NCBI GenBank assembly: GCA_900315745.1
Contig: ONAG01000038.1
Span: forward strand, 1-38,345
From: an uncultured Prevotellaceae bacterium
Lineage (GTDB): Bacteria > Bacteroidota > Bacteroidia > Bacteroidales > Bacteroidaceae
Direction of reading: 5' to 3'
Length of the DNA: 38,345 nt
Shown here in pieces: positions 27,018 to 34,923 of the stretch; the stretch's first letter is position 1, and the number at the start of each line of letters is the position of its first letter. The notes under the pieces are model-generated. The model ran no database searches, was not told the DNA's origin, and saw only the letters and a program-made list of their open reading frames with translations. Both the position numbers and the translations under genes were made by a program.

Positions 27018-27145
27018 TCAAAAAATCCTGACCTTATTCCCTATTCATCGTTGCCGGACAGCGAAAAAGAGTATGACCGCCTTATGGTATAATTGATACA
27101 ATTAGATTGGTGAAAAAACTTGGTTTTGATATTGTAAAAAAGTAG
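27018..27145 (+). pseudogene. Decayed duplicate of the RyR 3' end
   Basis: The sequence repeats the end of the gene at 25021. It reads NPDLIPYSSLPDSEKEYDR, then LMV and a stop, and resumes in another frame as DTIRLVKKLGFDIVKK with the same stop context (AAAAAGTAGGA). Between the ATG and GAT codons there are 8 bases where the intact gene has 6, so the frame is broken. The first two-thirds of the RyR domain are missing. It lies between the TIR gene and the PrsW gene and marks a duplication or recombination around the TIR insertion. Confidence 0.85.
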
Positions 27146-27146
27146 G

Positions 27147-27860
27147 ATGAATATAATAACATTGACGGCAGCCCTTCTTCCTGCAATCCTGTTGCTGATC
27201 TACGTGTGGAAGAGGGACCCACAACCAGAGCCGACTTCATGGCTGACAAAAGCAGTGCTGTCGGGCATCGCAATATGCATTCCTGCCACCATAATAGAAT
27301 TGGGGATCGAGGTGATGCTGTTTGGCATGGGTGGGCAACCATCAAGCCTTGCGGATACAACGGCCATGGCCTTCTTTGTGGCGGCATTGCCGGAAGAGTC
27401 ACTTAAGCTGCTTGTACTATGGCTCATACTGCGCAAGAACCCTTTCTTTGACGAACATTTCGACGGAATCGTGTATGCAGTTTGCATCGGCCTGGGGTTT
27501 GCCGCCTTTGAAAACGTCATGTATTTATTCAACGAGGAAGAATGGCTGTACACTGCCATCACACGTGCGCTGCTGGCAGTCCCCAGTCATTACATCTTTG
27601 CCATATTGATGGGTTACTATTACTCAATCTACCACTTCGTCAATCATTCTCCTAAAATAGCCGTCTGCATCCTGCTTGTCCCGGTGGCCGCACATGGCTT
27701 TTATGACGCCCTCGCACTGAGTGGCTTGGTAGATCATCATATAGGAAGTGTTTGTTTCTTCGTTCTCATCTTCCTCTGCATTAAGATGCATAAGGTTGCG
27801 AGAAACAAGATCCTTGCCCTTGTCGAAAAGGACCATGGCGACAACGCATCTGTTTCTTAG
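27147..27860 (+). CDS. PrsW-family intramembrane metalloprotease (237 aa)
   Basis: A multi-pass membrane protein with the conserved motifs of the family: PEESLK (Glu83, Glu84, Lys87), FENVMY (Glu122, Asn123), His148 in VPSHYIFA, and AHGFYD (His183, Asp187). In Bacillus, PrsW cuts an anti-sigma factor in the membrane. Here it lies in the same operon as an ECF sigma factor and an anti-sigma-like protein, so a role in releasing that sigma factor or in processing another membrane partner is plausible. The start is 1 base after the stop of the RyR remnant. Confidence 0.9.
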   Translation: MNIITLTAALLPAILLLIYVWKRDPQPEPTSWLTKAVLSGIAICIPATIIELGIEVMLFGMGGQPSSLADTTAMAFFVAALPEESLKLLVLWLILRKNPFFDEHFDGIVYAVCIGLGFAAFENVMYLFNEEEWLYTAITRALLAVPSHYIFAILMGYYYSIYHFVNHSPKIAVCILLVPVAAHGFYDALALSGLVDHHIGSVCFFVLIFLCIKMHKVARNKILALVEKDHGDNASVS

Positions 27861-27887
27861 CAAGGGAAGGCTTGCCGAGCCTGGGAA

Positions 27888-27943
27888 CTTATGATTAAAA
27901 CACATAAGCCCAACGCCCCAAGAAGCTGAGACAGCCATGGGGC
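27888..27943. terminator. Possible hairpins between converging modules D and E
   Basis: Two small inverted repeats lie in the 129-base gap: CTTATG (27888-27893) with CATAAG (27903-27908), and GCCCCA (27915-27920) with TGGGGC (27938-27943). Neither is followed by a convincing T-run, so termination is only suggested by position. Confidence 0.3.
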
Positions 27944-27989
27944 ATTGAGTTTACAGAAGAAATGCATAACAACAAAAGTATCTTACCAC

Positions 27990-28475
27990 TCAAAACTTGT
28001 GTCCGCAACCTTGGCAGAACTTTGCTGACTTGGGATTGGGCGTCCCACATTCAGTACAGAACTTTCTGTCCCCAGAGGCGGTGCTGGACGTTTGCTGGGA
28101 CTGGCCGGAGCTGCCAGCATTTTCCGTGCTGGCAGAGGAAGCACTTGGGCCATGGATGATCTCTGTCTCAATGAACGATTGTTGATAGAAAAATGCCCCA
28201 AAAGGAATCAAGCCCTTGGGATTGACCTTGTATGAGAAGAGCAAGGTGACATCTTGAGAATCGCCCGGGTCGATGGTGAATGACTTCTCGATGTCCTTTC
28301 CCATAGATACCTGCGACAGCAATGTTATGTTGACCGGCTTGCGGGGAAGCGTGAAATCCTTGCCGCCGCCAACATTCAGCCGGGCCATCGTGCTGCCGTC
28401 AATGATGACCTTCGTCGCAATGGCTGCAGATGTAAACCCTGTCTGCCTGCGAACATGCAAAACAAATGTATCCAT
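27990..28475 (-). CDS. Zinc-ribbon protein, unknown N-terminal domain (161 aa)
   Basis: The ATG at 28475 is chosen over a longer frame that would overlap the upstream gene. The first 100 residues look beta-rich (TFVLHVRRQTGF, later FTIDPGDSQDV) and match no family I know. A Ser/Gln-rich linker leads to a C-terminal four-cysteine ribbon (FCTECGTPNP, then AKFCQGCGHKF). The same ribbon ends two more proteins of this operon. It is the last gene of module E. The ribbon probably mediates protein interaction or nucleic-acid contact; the role is unknown. Confidence 0.7.
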   Translation of the reverse strand: MDTFVLHVRRQTGFTSAAIATKVIIDGSTMARLNVGGGKDFTLPRKPVNITLLSQVSMGKDIEKSFTIDPGDSQDVTLLFSYKVNPKGLIPFGAFFYQQSFIETEIIHGPSASSASTENAGSSGQSQQTSSTASGDRKFCTECGTPNPKSAKFCQGCGHKF

Positions 28476-28495
28476 ATTCCTGTTATTGTACGTTA

Positions 28496-29023
28496 TCAAA
28501 GCTTCTGGCCACACTCATGGCAGAACTTGGCATCACCGGATAACTTTGCCCCACAAGCTGTGCAGAACTTGACGGCACCGCCGACACTGGAGTCCATGAA
28601 GGCGCTGGATGCACCGGATGAGCCGGAAGTTCCACCAGATATGGCTCTCTCTGCTGCCGCCAGGGCACGGTCGTCAAGCTCCGCCTGCTCCACCAAACCC
28701 CATATTTGCGTGATCAAAACAGGCCACAAGAAAAGCACGGAGATGATGGTGGGTATTGCTTGCTGGCCGAAGATGCCGACATTGGCATCAAAGACGACCC
28801 CATCAGACCGAGGCGTGAGGGTTATCTTCAATGCAGAGCGCATGCCCAATACTGCCTTGAACAGGTTCCCCTTGGTCACGCTGATGTCCTTGCCACCACT
28901 CATGAGAGTGTCAATAAACACTTCGAAACCGTCTATTTCGAAATCCTTGCGTATGGCCTCCGCAATCTCGGGGATTTGCGATGCGTTGGCGGCCAACAAT
29001 TTCTTTTTGCTATAGGTTGCCAT
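28496..29023 (-). CDS. Membrane-associated zinc-ribbon protein (175 aa)
   Basis: The N-terminal 85 residues are a mixed alpha/beta domain without a name. A hydrophobic stretch (IPTIISVLFLWPVLITQIW, about 90-108) may be a membrane helix. A Gly/Ser-rich linker ends in a zinc ribbon (FCTACGAKL, then AKFCHECGQKL). It overlaps the upstream small gene by 14 bases. It may be an inner-membrane partner of the M48 peptidase and of the RCK-RyR protein encoded in the same operon. Confidence 0.7.
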   Translation of the reverse strand: MATYSKKKLLAANASQIPEIAEAIRKDFEIDGFEVFIDTLMSGGKDISVTKGNLFKAVLGMRSALKITLTPRSDGVVFDANVGIFGQQAIPTIISVLFLWPVLITQIWGLVEQAELDDRALAAAERAISGGTSGSSGASSAFMDSSVGGAVKFCTACGAKLSGDAKFCHECGQKL

Positions 29024-29279
29024 GATATGTCAATTTTTGAATTTCATAATAACGATAGATTGCCGACAACACATTGGTTTCTGCCAAGAGCTTCTTGATG
29101 AACAACTTGTCTTCATCACTGAAGCGCTGCTCCACTTCATGCAGCAAGTCCAGAACTTTCCGGGACTGCTGCCTCAATTCCTCTTCCGTCACCATGCCAT
29201 CAGCCATGATGTTCTGAAACGACGGCTCCTGAGCCATCATTTCGTCAATGTCGATGATTCCTTGTTCGTTGAAAAACAT
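29010..29279 (-). CDS. Small helical protein, unknown (89 aa)
   Basis: An acidic, helix-rich protein without signal peptide, membrane helix or zinc ribbon. It contains TEEELRQQSRKVLDLLHEVE, consistent with a helical bundle or coiled coil. It lies 11 bases downstream of the M48 gene and overlaps the next gene by 14 bases, so it is a real member of the operon. No family is recognised. Confidence 0.65.
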   Translation of the reverse strand: MFFNEQGIIDIDEMMAQEPSFQNIMADGMVTEEELRQQSRKVLDLLHEVEQRFSDEDKLFIKKLLAETNVLSAIYRYYEIQKLTYHGNL

Positions 29280-29290
29280 ATTACTCCATT

Positions 29291-30175
29291 TTATAGTTGA
29301 TTACCACAATGATTGCAGAACTTCCAGCCTGTACCTATGTCCTTGCCGCAGTTTGGACATTTGCCGGCCGAAGGGGAAAAATCCGATGGCGAGCCGCCGT
29401 TTTTTATCATGGCATATTGCTCGCTATCCCCCCATTTGAGTATCTCCCTTACGCGGACGGCTGAGAACGGATGGTCCAGCCCTGCTATGACTGCCAGCTG
29501 GAGAGTCTTGTTCCACAAGCCATCATTTTGAATCTTGTCGTAGTCGTCCGCCTGCCTTGCCCATTCTTCCAGATTGATCCTTGACGTGAGCGACTTGGGG
29601 CCGCCAGAAAGTCGGGCCATCGTGCTGGCGACAATCTCCGGGTTGGTGATGATGCTGGCTGCACGGTCGGCGGAGAGCTCGCTTTTTCGGCTCCAGTAAT
29701 ACATGGCAAACTGGACTGGTGTTGCTATCGCACCCAATATGCCGAGGTTTGCAAGGCCACTGCTAAGCCATCTCGCAATGGTGTGATAGAGGACGTGGCG
29801 GCAAAGGATGTGGCCACACTCATGGGCGATTATGGCGTCAAGCTCCTCTTCGCTCATCATCTCAACAAGGCTTGACGTCACCGTGATGTATATCCGGGTA
29901 TCGCCAAAAGTCCAGGCATTCGGATTGGGATCCATCTGAAGATAGAACTCCGGCTCCGGAATGCCCATCTTCTCGCATATTGGCGGAAGATGCTTGTAGA
30001 TATCTGGCAATTGCCGTTCCGAGAGCCTGATGGCGGAAGCCATGTTGACCCCATACTGGAGATTTTCCAGCCCAATAGCCAGGATTTTCTTAATGAGTGA
30101 AGCAAAGCCGGGGATGTTCTCCATTTGCCGGAGAGCGGCCGCGTCTTCTGGATGGATGAAGTCTGATGGTTGCAT
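29291..30175 (-). CDS. M48-family zinc metallopeptidase with C-terminal zinc ribbon (294 aa)
   Basis: The motif HECGH (118-122) provides two zinc ligands and the catalytic Glu. Glu166 in SELSADRAA is the third ligand, as in M48/HtpX-type peptidases. Hydrophobic stretches around 137-162 could associate with the membrane. The C-terminus carries a ribbon (KCPNCGKDIG, then FCNHCGNQL) shared with two other proteins here. The ATG at 30175 is chosen over a TTG six bases upstream. It follows the RCK-RyR gene after 25 bases. Its likely job is processing a membrane or partner protein in response to that sensor. Confidence 0.88.
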   Translation of the reverse strand: MQPSDFIHPEDAAALRQMENIPGFASLIKKILAIGLENLQYGVNMASAIRLSERQLPDIYKHLPPICEKMGIPEPEFYLQMDPNPNAWTFGDTRIYITVTSSLVEMMSEEELDAIIAHECGHILCRHVLYHTIARWLSSGLANLGILGAIATPVQFAMYYWSRKSELSADRAASIITNPEIVASTMARLSGGPKSLTSRINLEEWARQADDYDKIQNDGLWNKTLQLAVIAGLDHPFSAVRVREILKWGDSEQYAMIKNGGSPSDFSPSAGKCPNCGKDIGTGWKFCNHCGNQL

Positions 30176-30200
30176 AAGCAATGGTGGTTTTAATGTATTA

Positions 30201-33080
30201 TTATTGAATAAGGTTTGCTGGTGGAAGGCTTTTCCCGTCAGGATGGGTGATTCTCCTGACCTTCTCCAACGCTATCTCGAACGTGGTCTTCACCACGATG
30301 TAGTCAAATGCCCTGTAGTCCAGCAGATAGGGGCTTTGGGGGTTGCGCGCCTTCTCATAATCATTGTACCTCTTGGACACTTCGGGAAGTTGCTCCCACG
30401 AGACAAGACAGTTATGGGTCTTGGACAACTCATCACACCCTACGCCCTGGTTGGGGGTGTATCCCGACATCTCGCAAGAGGCCATCCACCTTAGATGCTC
30501 TGTTCGAGCCAAGTTGGTAATGAGCTGGCCATGGCCTTCGAGGTTTATTGTGTTCATTTTATCTTTGTCCTTCTCAACCCGAATGGACTTGTTGCAGTCT
30601 TCGATGAACCGACAACAGTCCGCATTCCAAAGGCCATCCGGGCCTATGCCCATCAATTGCAGCTTGGTACCGACATGTATGTAGTTCTCCGCGTCCTGAC
30701 CTTCCTTTCGCTGGATGCTGTTCTCATTCTCCAACCGCGTCCTTTCTTTCATTTGAACATGACGCTCTTCCCACGTGGTGCTGTCTCCCTCAATCCTACG
30801 GTATTGGTCATAGAACCTTTTGGCGTATTTTGTTATTTCGTCGTCAACGACCACGCCATAGGAGTACAGCAGCTTTTTTTGCCCGAATATGCCAACAACG
30901 TTCCTGGCGTCATCACCATACAGGCTGTTGTAGTGGCCCTGGAGCCTTGTCATGGCCTCCTCGCATGCCTTGCTGTAGTTCCTCACCATGACCAGCAGGT
31001 TGCCCATCCTGCCATTTCTAACCCTCACGAGCATGTCCATCATGAGTGAAAGCATGGACATGTTGAGCTCATCGCTGCCCAAGCTTAGAACTACATAGTT
31101 CATCTTGGCGAAATCCGGTGTCTCACCTGGGTCCGGAGCGTCGTGGAAAGGGAGACCTTTGTGAAATCTCAACATGGGGTCGCCAACGTCCTCTACAGCG
31201 TTGCCCTGCTCGTCAATCCTGACGTTGAAAGCACTGACGGCGCCAGGCGCCCTTGCCTTGAACTTTTCCCGCAACTCCATGGCGTCACGGTCGTAGATGT
31301 CGCAATGGAACGGGGAACGGTAGGTATGGCCGCACTCCGGATCGGCGCACCTCTTGTCGAGGAACGCACCAAACTCATAGAGGAAACTCGCCATGTCCTG
31401 GCCGGTCTCTCCAAAACCAATCACACAACAGTTGAAGCATGCTCCAACGGTCGCGTTCCCGTAGTCCACATCCTCCACATAGTGTACGGGATGATACCTG
31501 GAGTCGCCAGAGCGCACAAGTGTCTTCACCGCCAACATGGATGTATCCAAGATGTGTACCTTCACACGCTTGTTCGGAAAATCCTTCTCGATCGGAAGGA
31601 GCGTTCCGCCAATTCCTTCCTTTCTTGCGCGGCTGTACAAGAACACCTCCTTGTCTGATTCCATCTTCTTCAACATCTCCACCACATTGTATGCCCCCTG
31701 GATGTTCTTGGTCTCGTCTTCATCAAGAAAGAACATGTGCGTCTGGGAGGACTGGCGCATCAACTCCTCCACCTTTCCCAGCCTGAGTTCTTTCCAGACA
31801 CTTCCCTTGTCAGGCCTCTTGGCTTTCAGGAAATCGGAGCACTCCTGCCCTGATATGTCCGTGTTGATGATGAGGATGTGGGCGTCCAGCTCCTCGACGG
31901 CCTCGAATGCCTCACGATTATGCGTGAACATGCCGAAGAACTTCTCCACTGAGGGCGACTGGGCAAACGCCTCCCCTGCATTCTCCTTGCTGTCTATGAA
32001 CAACATGAGAAAGTCCATGTCTCCATTTTCAAGATGATGGTCACTTATGCTCTTGGCCATCTGCAATGAGTCGGGGGTGGCTCCCCAAAAAACATATGCT
32101 TTCTTTCCCGAGGAATCTGCCCACCTTAGCTTGAAGTGGTTGGATATGCGGTACCACAAGAGAGACAAGACCGAGATTGAAGTGATGGTGATGACATACA
32201 GCTTGGTCAAGGAATAAAAGCCCATGAATGCTCCGCTCTGCCTGAGGACATATGACAAATCGCTTGAACTGTCGGCAAGGATGAACATCTTGGTGGCCGA
32301 AAGGGCGGGACGCAGCAGGTTGGCCAGCATGGATTTCTGGGTGCCGATGGTGTACATTCCTATGAAATAGCACAGGTAGGCCAAGCCCCACCCTGCCAAT
32401 GCGGCCCACAACATGGTGTCTCTCCTATGACTTTTTCGCACCACCTTGGAACCTGACGTGAATCTCGGGTTCCTCGTCATGCGAACCATCCGTACAATGG
32501 CGTACAAAGAGGCCATAAGGCTCGCCATGGCGACAAGACAGAACAAAGGGTCAGCAAGGTCCCTGTTGTATTTGTTGAAAGGGAAGCTGAGATTGAGGAG
32601 AGCCATCAGGAGGAAAAGCAGGAGGAATAATGGTATCAGATAGTGCAGGTTATGCTCCAAGATCGCTTCCGGCCAGAGGTGGATGTTCCTCATCCTGCTT
32701 TTGATGGTCCTGAAAAGAAAGTACAACAAGATTACGGCAATGAAAGATCCTATGTAAACCATCTTGTTCCATGGATTGTGCCAGGAGGCATCAGAGAAGA
32801 TCAGCTTCAGTTGGTTGCCGCCTTGAGAACTTTCTATGGCTTGTATGTACATCTGCCTGATCATCTCGTCTGAACGGCGAATGAGCTCCTCAACCGGGAT
32901 GCTGTCCTCCGTGCCGACCGGGTCGGGTGCAAGCTCAACCTTCAACTCCTGGGGAAAGAACAGCCCATCCTCCTTCGCCCTTTCACATTTGTTGAATATG
33001 CTGGCATATATGAATGTCACAACAAGTGCCGACATGAAAAAGATGGATGTCTGCCAAATATAGGTGTCATGTTTTTTCAT
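30201..33080 (-). CDS. Six-helix RCK membrane protein with RyR-like C-terminus (959 aa)
   Basis: Hydrophobic segments lie at about 9-28, 107-127, 145-165, 183-200, 224-245 and 295-315, more than in the 2TM paralogues. Two Rossmann-type units follow: KAYVFWGATP (about 323-470) and CCVIGFGETGQD (from about 545). The C-terminus (about 850-940) has the RyR-type signature ARTEHLRWMASCEMSGY, followed by a long KTHNCLVSWEQLPE-like segment close to classical RyR repeats. It heads module E, after a well-matched promoter. An ion channel or ligand-gated membrane sensor is a fair guess; no selectivity filter is recognised. Confidence 0.75.
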   Translation of the reverse strand: MKKHDTYIWQTSIFFMSALVVTFIYASIFNKCERAKEDGLFFPQELKVELAPDPVGTEDSIPVEELIRRSDEMIRQMYIQAIESSQGGNQLKLIFSDASWHNPWNKMVYIGSFIAVILLYFLFRTIKSRMRNIHLWPEAILEHNLHYLIPLFLLLFLLMALLNLSFPFNKYNRDLADPLFCLVAMASLMASLYAIVRMVRMTRNPRFTSGSKVVRKSHRRDTMLWAALAGWGLAYLCYFIGMYTIGTQKSMLANLLRPALSATKMFILADSSSDLSYVLRQSGAFMGFYSLTKLYVITITSISVLSLLWYRISNHFKLRWADSSGKKAYVFWGATPDSLQMAKSISDHHLENGDMDFLMLFIDSKENAGEAFAQSPSVEKFFGMFTHNREAFEAVEELDAHILIINTDISGQECSDFLKAKRPDKGSVWKELRLGKVEELMRQSSQTHMFFLDEDETKNIQGAYNVVEMLKKMESDKEVFLYSRARKEGIGGTLLPIEKDFPNKRVKVHILDTSMLAVKTLVRSGDSRYHPVHYVEDVDYGNATVGACFNCCVIGFGETGQDMASFLYEFGAFLDKRCADPECGHTYRSPFHCDIYDRDAMELREKFKARAPGAVSAFNVRIDEQGNAVEDVGDPMLRFHKGLPFHDAPDPGETPDFAKMNYVVLSLGSDELNMSMLSLMMDMLVRVRNGRMGNLLVMVRNYSKACEEAMTRLQGHYNSLYGDDARNVVGIFGQKKLLYSYGVVVDDEITKYAKRFYDQYRRIEGDSTTWEERHVQMKERTRLENENSIQRKEGQDAENYIHVGTKLQLMGIGPDGLWNADCCRFIEDCNKSIRVEKDKDKMNTINLEGHGQLITNLARTEHLRWMASCEMSGYTPNQGVGCDELSKTHNCLVSWEQLPEVSKRYNDYEKARNPQSPYLLDYRAFDYIVVKTTFEIALEKVRRITHPDGKSLPPANLIQ

Positions 33081-33155
33081 ATCTCATGGTTTTAGACCAT
33101 CCCGTGCCTTTGCAGGTGGAAAAAGAGGATAACAGGATGTTGCGGTTTACAAACA

Positions 33156-33185
33156 CAAAATTATGAAAAAAAACAGAACAATCAA
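33156..33185 (-). promoter_or_regulatory. Promoter of module E
   Basis: On the minus strand TTG (33185-33183) is followed after 19 bases by TAATTTTG (33163-33156), an ideal Bacteroidota promoter. The ATG lies about 75 bases downstream at 33080. Confidence 0.75.
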
Positions 33186-33361
33186 AAAAAATGGCAAAAT
33201 ATATCAAAACTTTGTAAAAAAACGGCAGAAGAAGCAAGCTTCATGAGGGCATATTTTAAGACCACTCATATCTGAACAACAATATCATGTCCTTGCATCT
33301 CCCCCAAAAAGGCCGTGTAAAAAAGGAATGGCATTTGGCTGACTTGATAAGGGAACAAGAA

Positions 33362-33393
33362 CAGCCCAGATCCTAATAAAGGAGTCCGGGCTG
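33362..33393 (-). terminator. Possible terminator of the lone RyR gene
   Basis: CAGCCC (33362-33367) and GGGCTG (33388-33393) form the outer stem, with TCCT/AGGA pairing inside. On the minus strand a U-rich TTCTTGTT follows. It lies about 80 bases beyond the stop codon. Confidence 0.5.
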
Positions 33394-33474
33394 AGAGGGT
33401 ACGGGATGAAAAGGAAGGACATGAGGACGTCATTTCTTCCCACGGCAACATCATCATCGGAATGGTGAGCCATC

Positions 33475-33789
33475 TCAACATGGCTGGCCGTCACCTGTCA
33501 CAGGCACGATCTTGAATCCCAGTTTCATTATCAACTTCAGCGTGCCGACGGACGTGTTGCGGTCGTATTCCTTTTCCGTCTCTGGCAATTCCTCGTAGGG
33601 TACCAAGCATGGATGGGTCTTCAGCTCATCATCTCGCTGCTCTCCATACGACCAACCCTGTTTCATGCGTGTCTCAGCCCATACCTCATGCACGTTCCTC
33701 GACATCTGCTCAACTAATAGCTCCAACTTCACAGGCAGTTTGACATCTGTCGTGTCTATTGGCTGTGGAATGTACTTGTCCTGTTTCAT
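33475..33789 (-). CDS. Stand-alone RyR-domain protein (104 aa)
   Basis: Nearly the whole protein is one canonical RyR repeat: NVHEVWAETRMKQGWSYG, then THPCLVPYEELPETEKEYD, then TLKLIMKLGFKIVP. It closely resembles the C-terminal domain of the protein at 25021. No signal peptide or membrane segment, so it is cytoplasmic. A free RyR domain could act as a ligand buffer, a competitor, or a subunit that docks on the other RyR proteins. It is flanked by its own hairpin and by module E's promoter, so it is transcribed apart from that operon. Confidence 0.9.
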   Translation of the reverse strand: MKQDKYIPQPIDTTDVKLPVKLELLVEQMSRNVHEVWAETRMKQGWSYGEQRDDELKTHPCLVPYEELPETEKEYDRNTSVGTLKLIMKLGFKIVPVTGDGQPC

Positions 33790-34405
33790 TATTCTTTTGT
33801 TTTGCGTTCAACATATAAACAAAGAGACCCTTCCCTTTTGAAATCTATCTCCTCCGGCAATAAAAATTGCACTTTTTCTTCCATGGCAAAAGACCTTAAG
33901 GACTTTTCTTTAGAAGGATTGGTTGTTTGTTCCGCTCCCCATGTTCATCGCTTGCAATATGAATAGCTTGAAAAAAGAGATGACTAACTTCTCATTTACA
34001 TCATTGCCGATCGTATTTCAACTCTTTCTGATGATACAACAAGCCAACTTCGCACAAACATCTCTTATGGACCAAGGACCACTTCTGTTCGAAGAAACAC
34101 GAGTGTCACAAAAAGTCGTCCAACTGCAATGATTCACAACAATGCTTTTTGCCCGATTTTAATTTGAATGTGACCATACCTTGGAATGACACCTGCCTGA
34201 ATTTGAAAACAATGTCCATCTACGCCAAAATTGGTGTGGCAACGAGGTCACATGCCAGGAACAACTCAAGATGTGACGGCCGAGGGGGAGCGATGGAATT
34301 GGCGGAAAATGACCAACAAGCCACCACACATGATAGAATGACGGCTTTCCCCACATCCCTACTTTATGCAAGCACAAACATGAATATCAACTTAACATCT
34401 CAAAA
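33790..34405. other. Divergent intergenic region
   Basis: About 600 bases between the lone RyR gene and module F. Two open frames (33923-34132 and 34149-34409) lack recognisable content. The first, from an internal ATG at 33959, has a weakly hydrophobic stretch and could be a small exported peptide, but support is too thin to call it. No promoter of good quality is seen. Confidence 0.4.
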
Positions 34406-34840
34406 ATGAACAACATGAAAGAATGGTCTTTTATAACAAGACATGCACGCATCATTACGAGAATGATGAAAAGCGCCAAACTGCAAAGGCTGCTCATGAT
34501 AATCCTGGTGTCAACATCATGCACCTGCGCCTTCTCACAAGGCGACTACTACATGAACAAAGCGAAGGACTACATGCGGGATGCGGAGTATTATACGCGG
34601 AAGGCGGAGGACCATGACCGCGACGCCACATACTACAACAACAAGGCACAGGATTACCTGAGGGAGGCTGACTACCATTCCAGACACCAGAACACGGACA
34701 AGGCAAAGACTTATATCAGATGGGCTGACGAGGCATCTGACAAGGCCAAGCTGAGAACAAGATGGGCCAACGAGGCAAGAGAAAAGGCACAACTGAGGAT
34801 GAAATGGGCAAGAGAAGCGATGGAAAAGGCGAAAAAATGA
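34406..34840 (+). CDS. Secreted helical-repeat protein (144 aa, start uncertain)
   Basis: A hydrophobic signal (LLMIILVSTSCTCAFSQ) is followed by about 85 residues of short degenerate repeats rich in Lys, Ala, Asp, Arg and Tyr, such as YYMNKAKDYMRDAEYY and then RWADEASDKAK. They are predicted to form one long helix or coiled coil. An internal start at 34463 or 34466 would give a shorter n-region and a more usual signal peptide. Its stop overlaps a possible start of the next gene as ATGA. Function unknown; it is the first gene of module F. Confidence 0.65.
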   Translation: MNNMKEWSFITRHARIITRMMKSAKLQRLLMIILVSTSCTCAFSQGDYYMNKAKDYMRDAEYYTRKAEDHDRDATYYNNKAQDYLREADYHSRHQNTDKAKTYIRWADEASDKAKLRTRWANEAREKAQLRMKWAREAMEKAKK

Positions 34841-34923
34841 CATTCCTGCAAGTCGCCATGATAGAACAAGGGTCTTTTCCACATCTATATAATGAACAGC
34901 AAAAACCAATAATACAGAGAAAA

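Larger units (their letters stand above)
33081..33474. other. Gap between module E and the lone RyR gene
   Basis: Holds the module E promoter and a hairpin behind the lone RyR gene. No gene is visible; short minus-strand frames at 33266-33494 have no features and overlap the end of the RyR gene. Confidence 0.5.

Noticed and set aside
34149-34409. 86-codon frame before module F
   Set aside because: No ATG start at its beginning, overlaps the next start, and its composition looks random.
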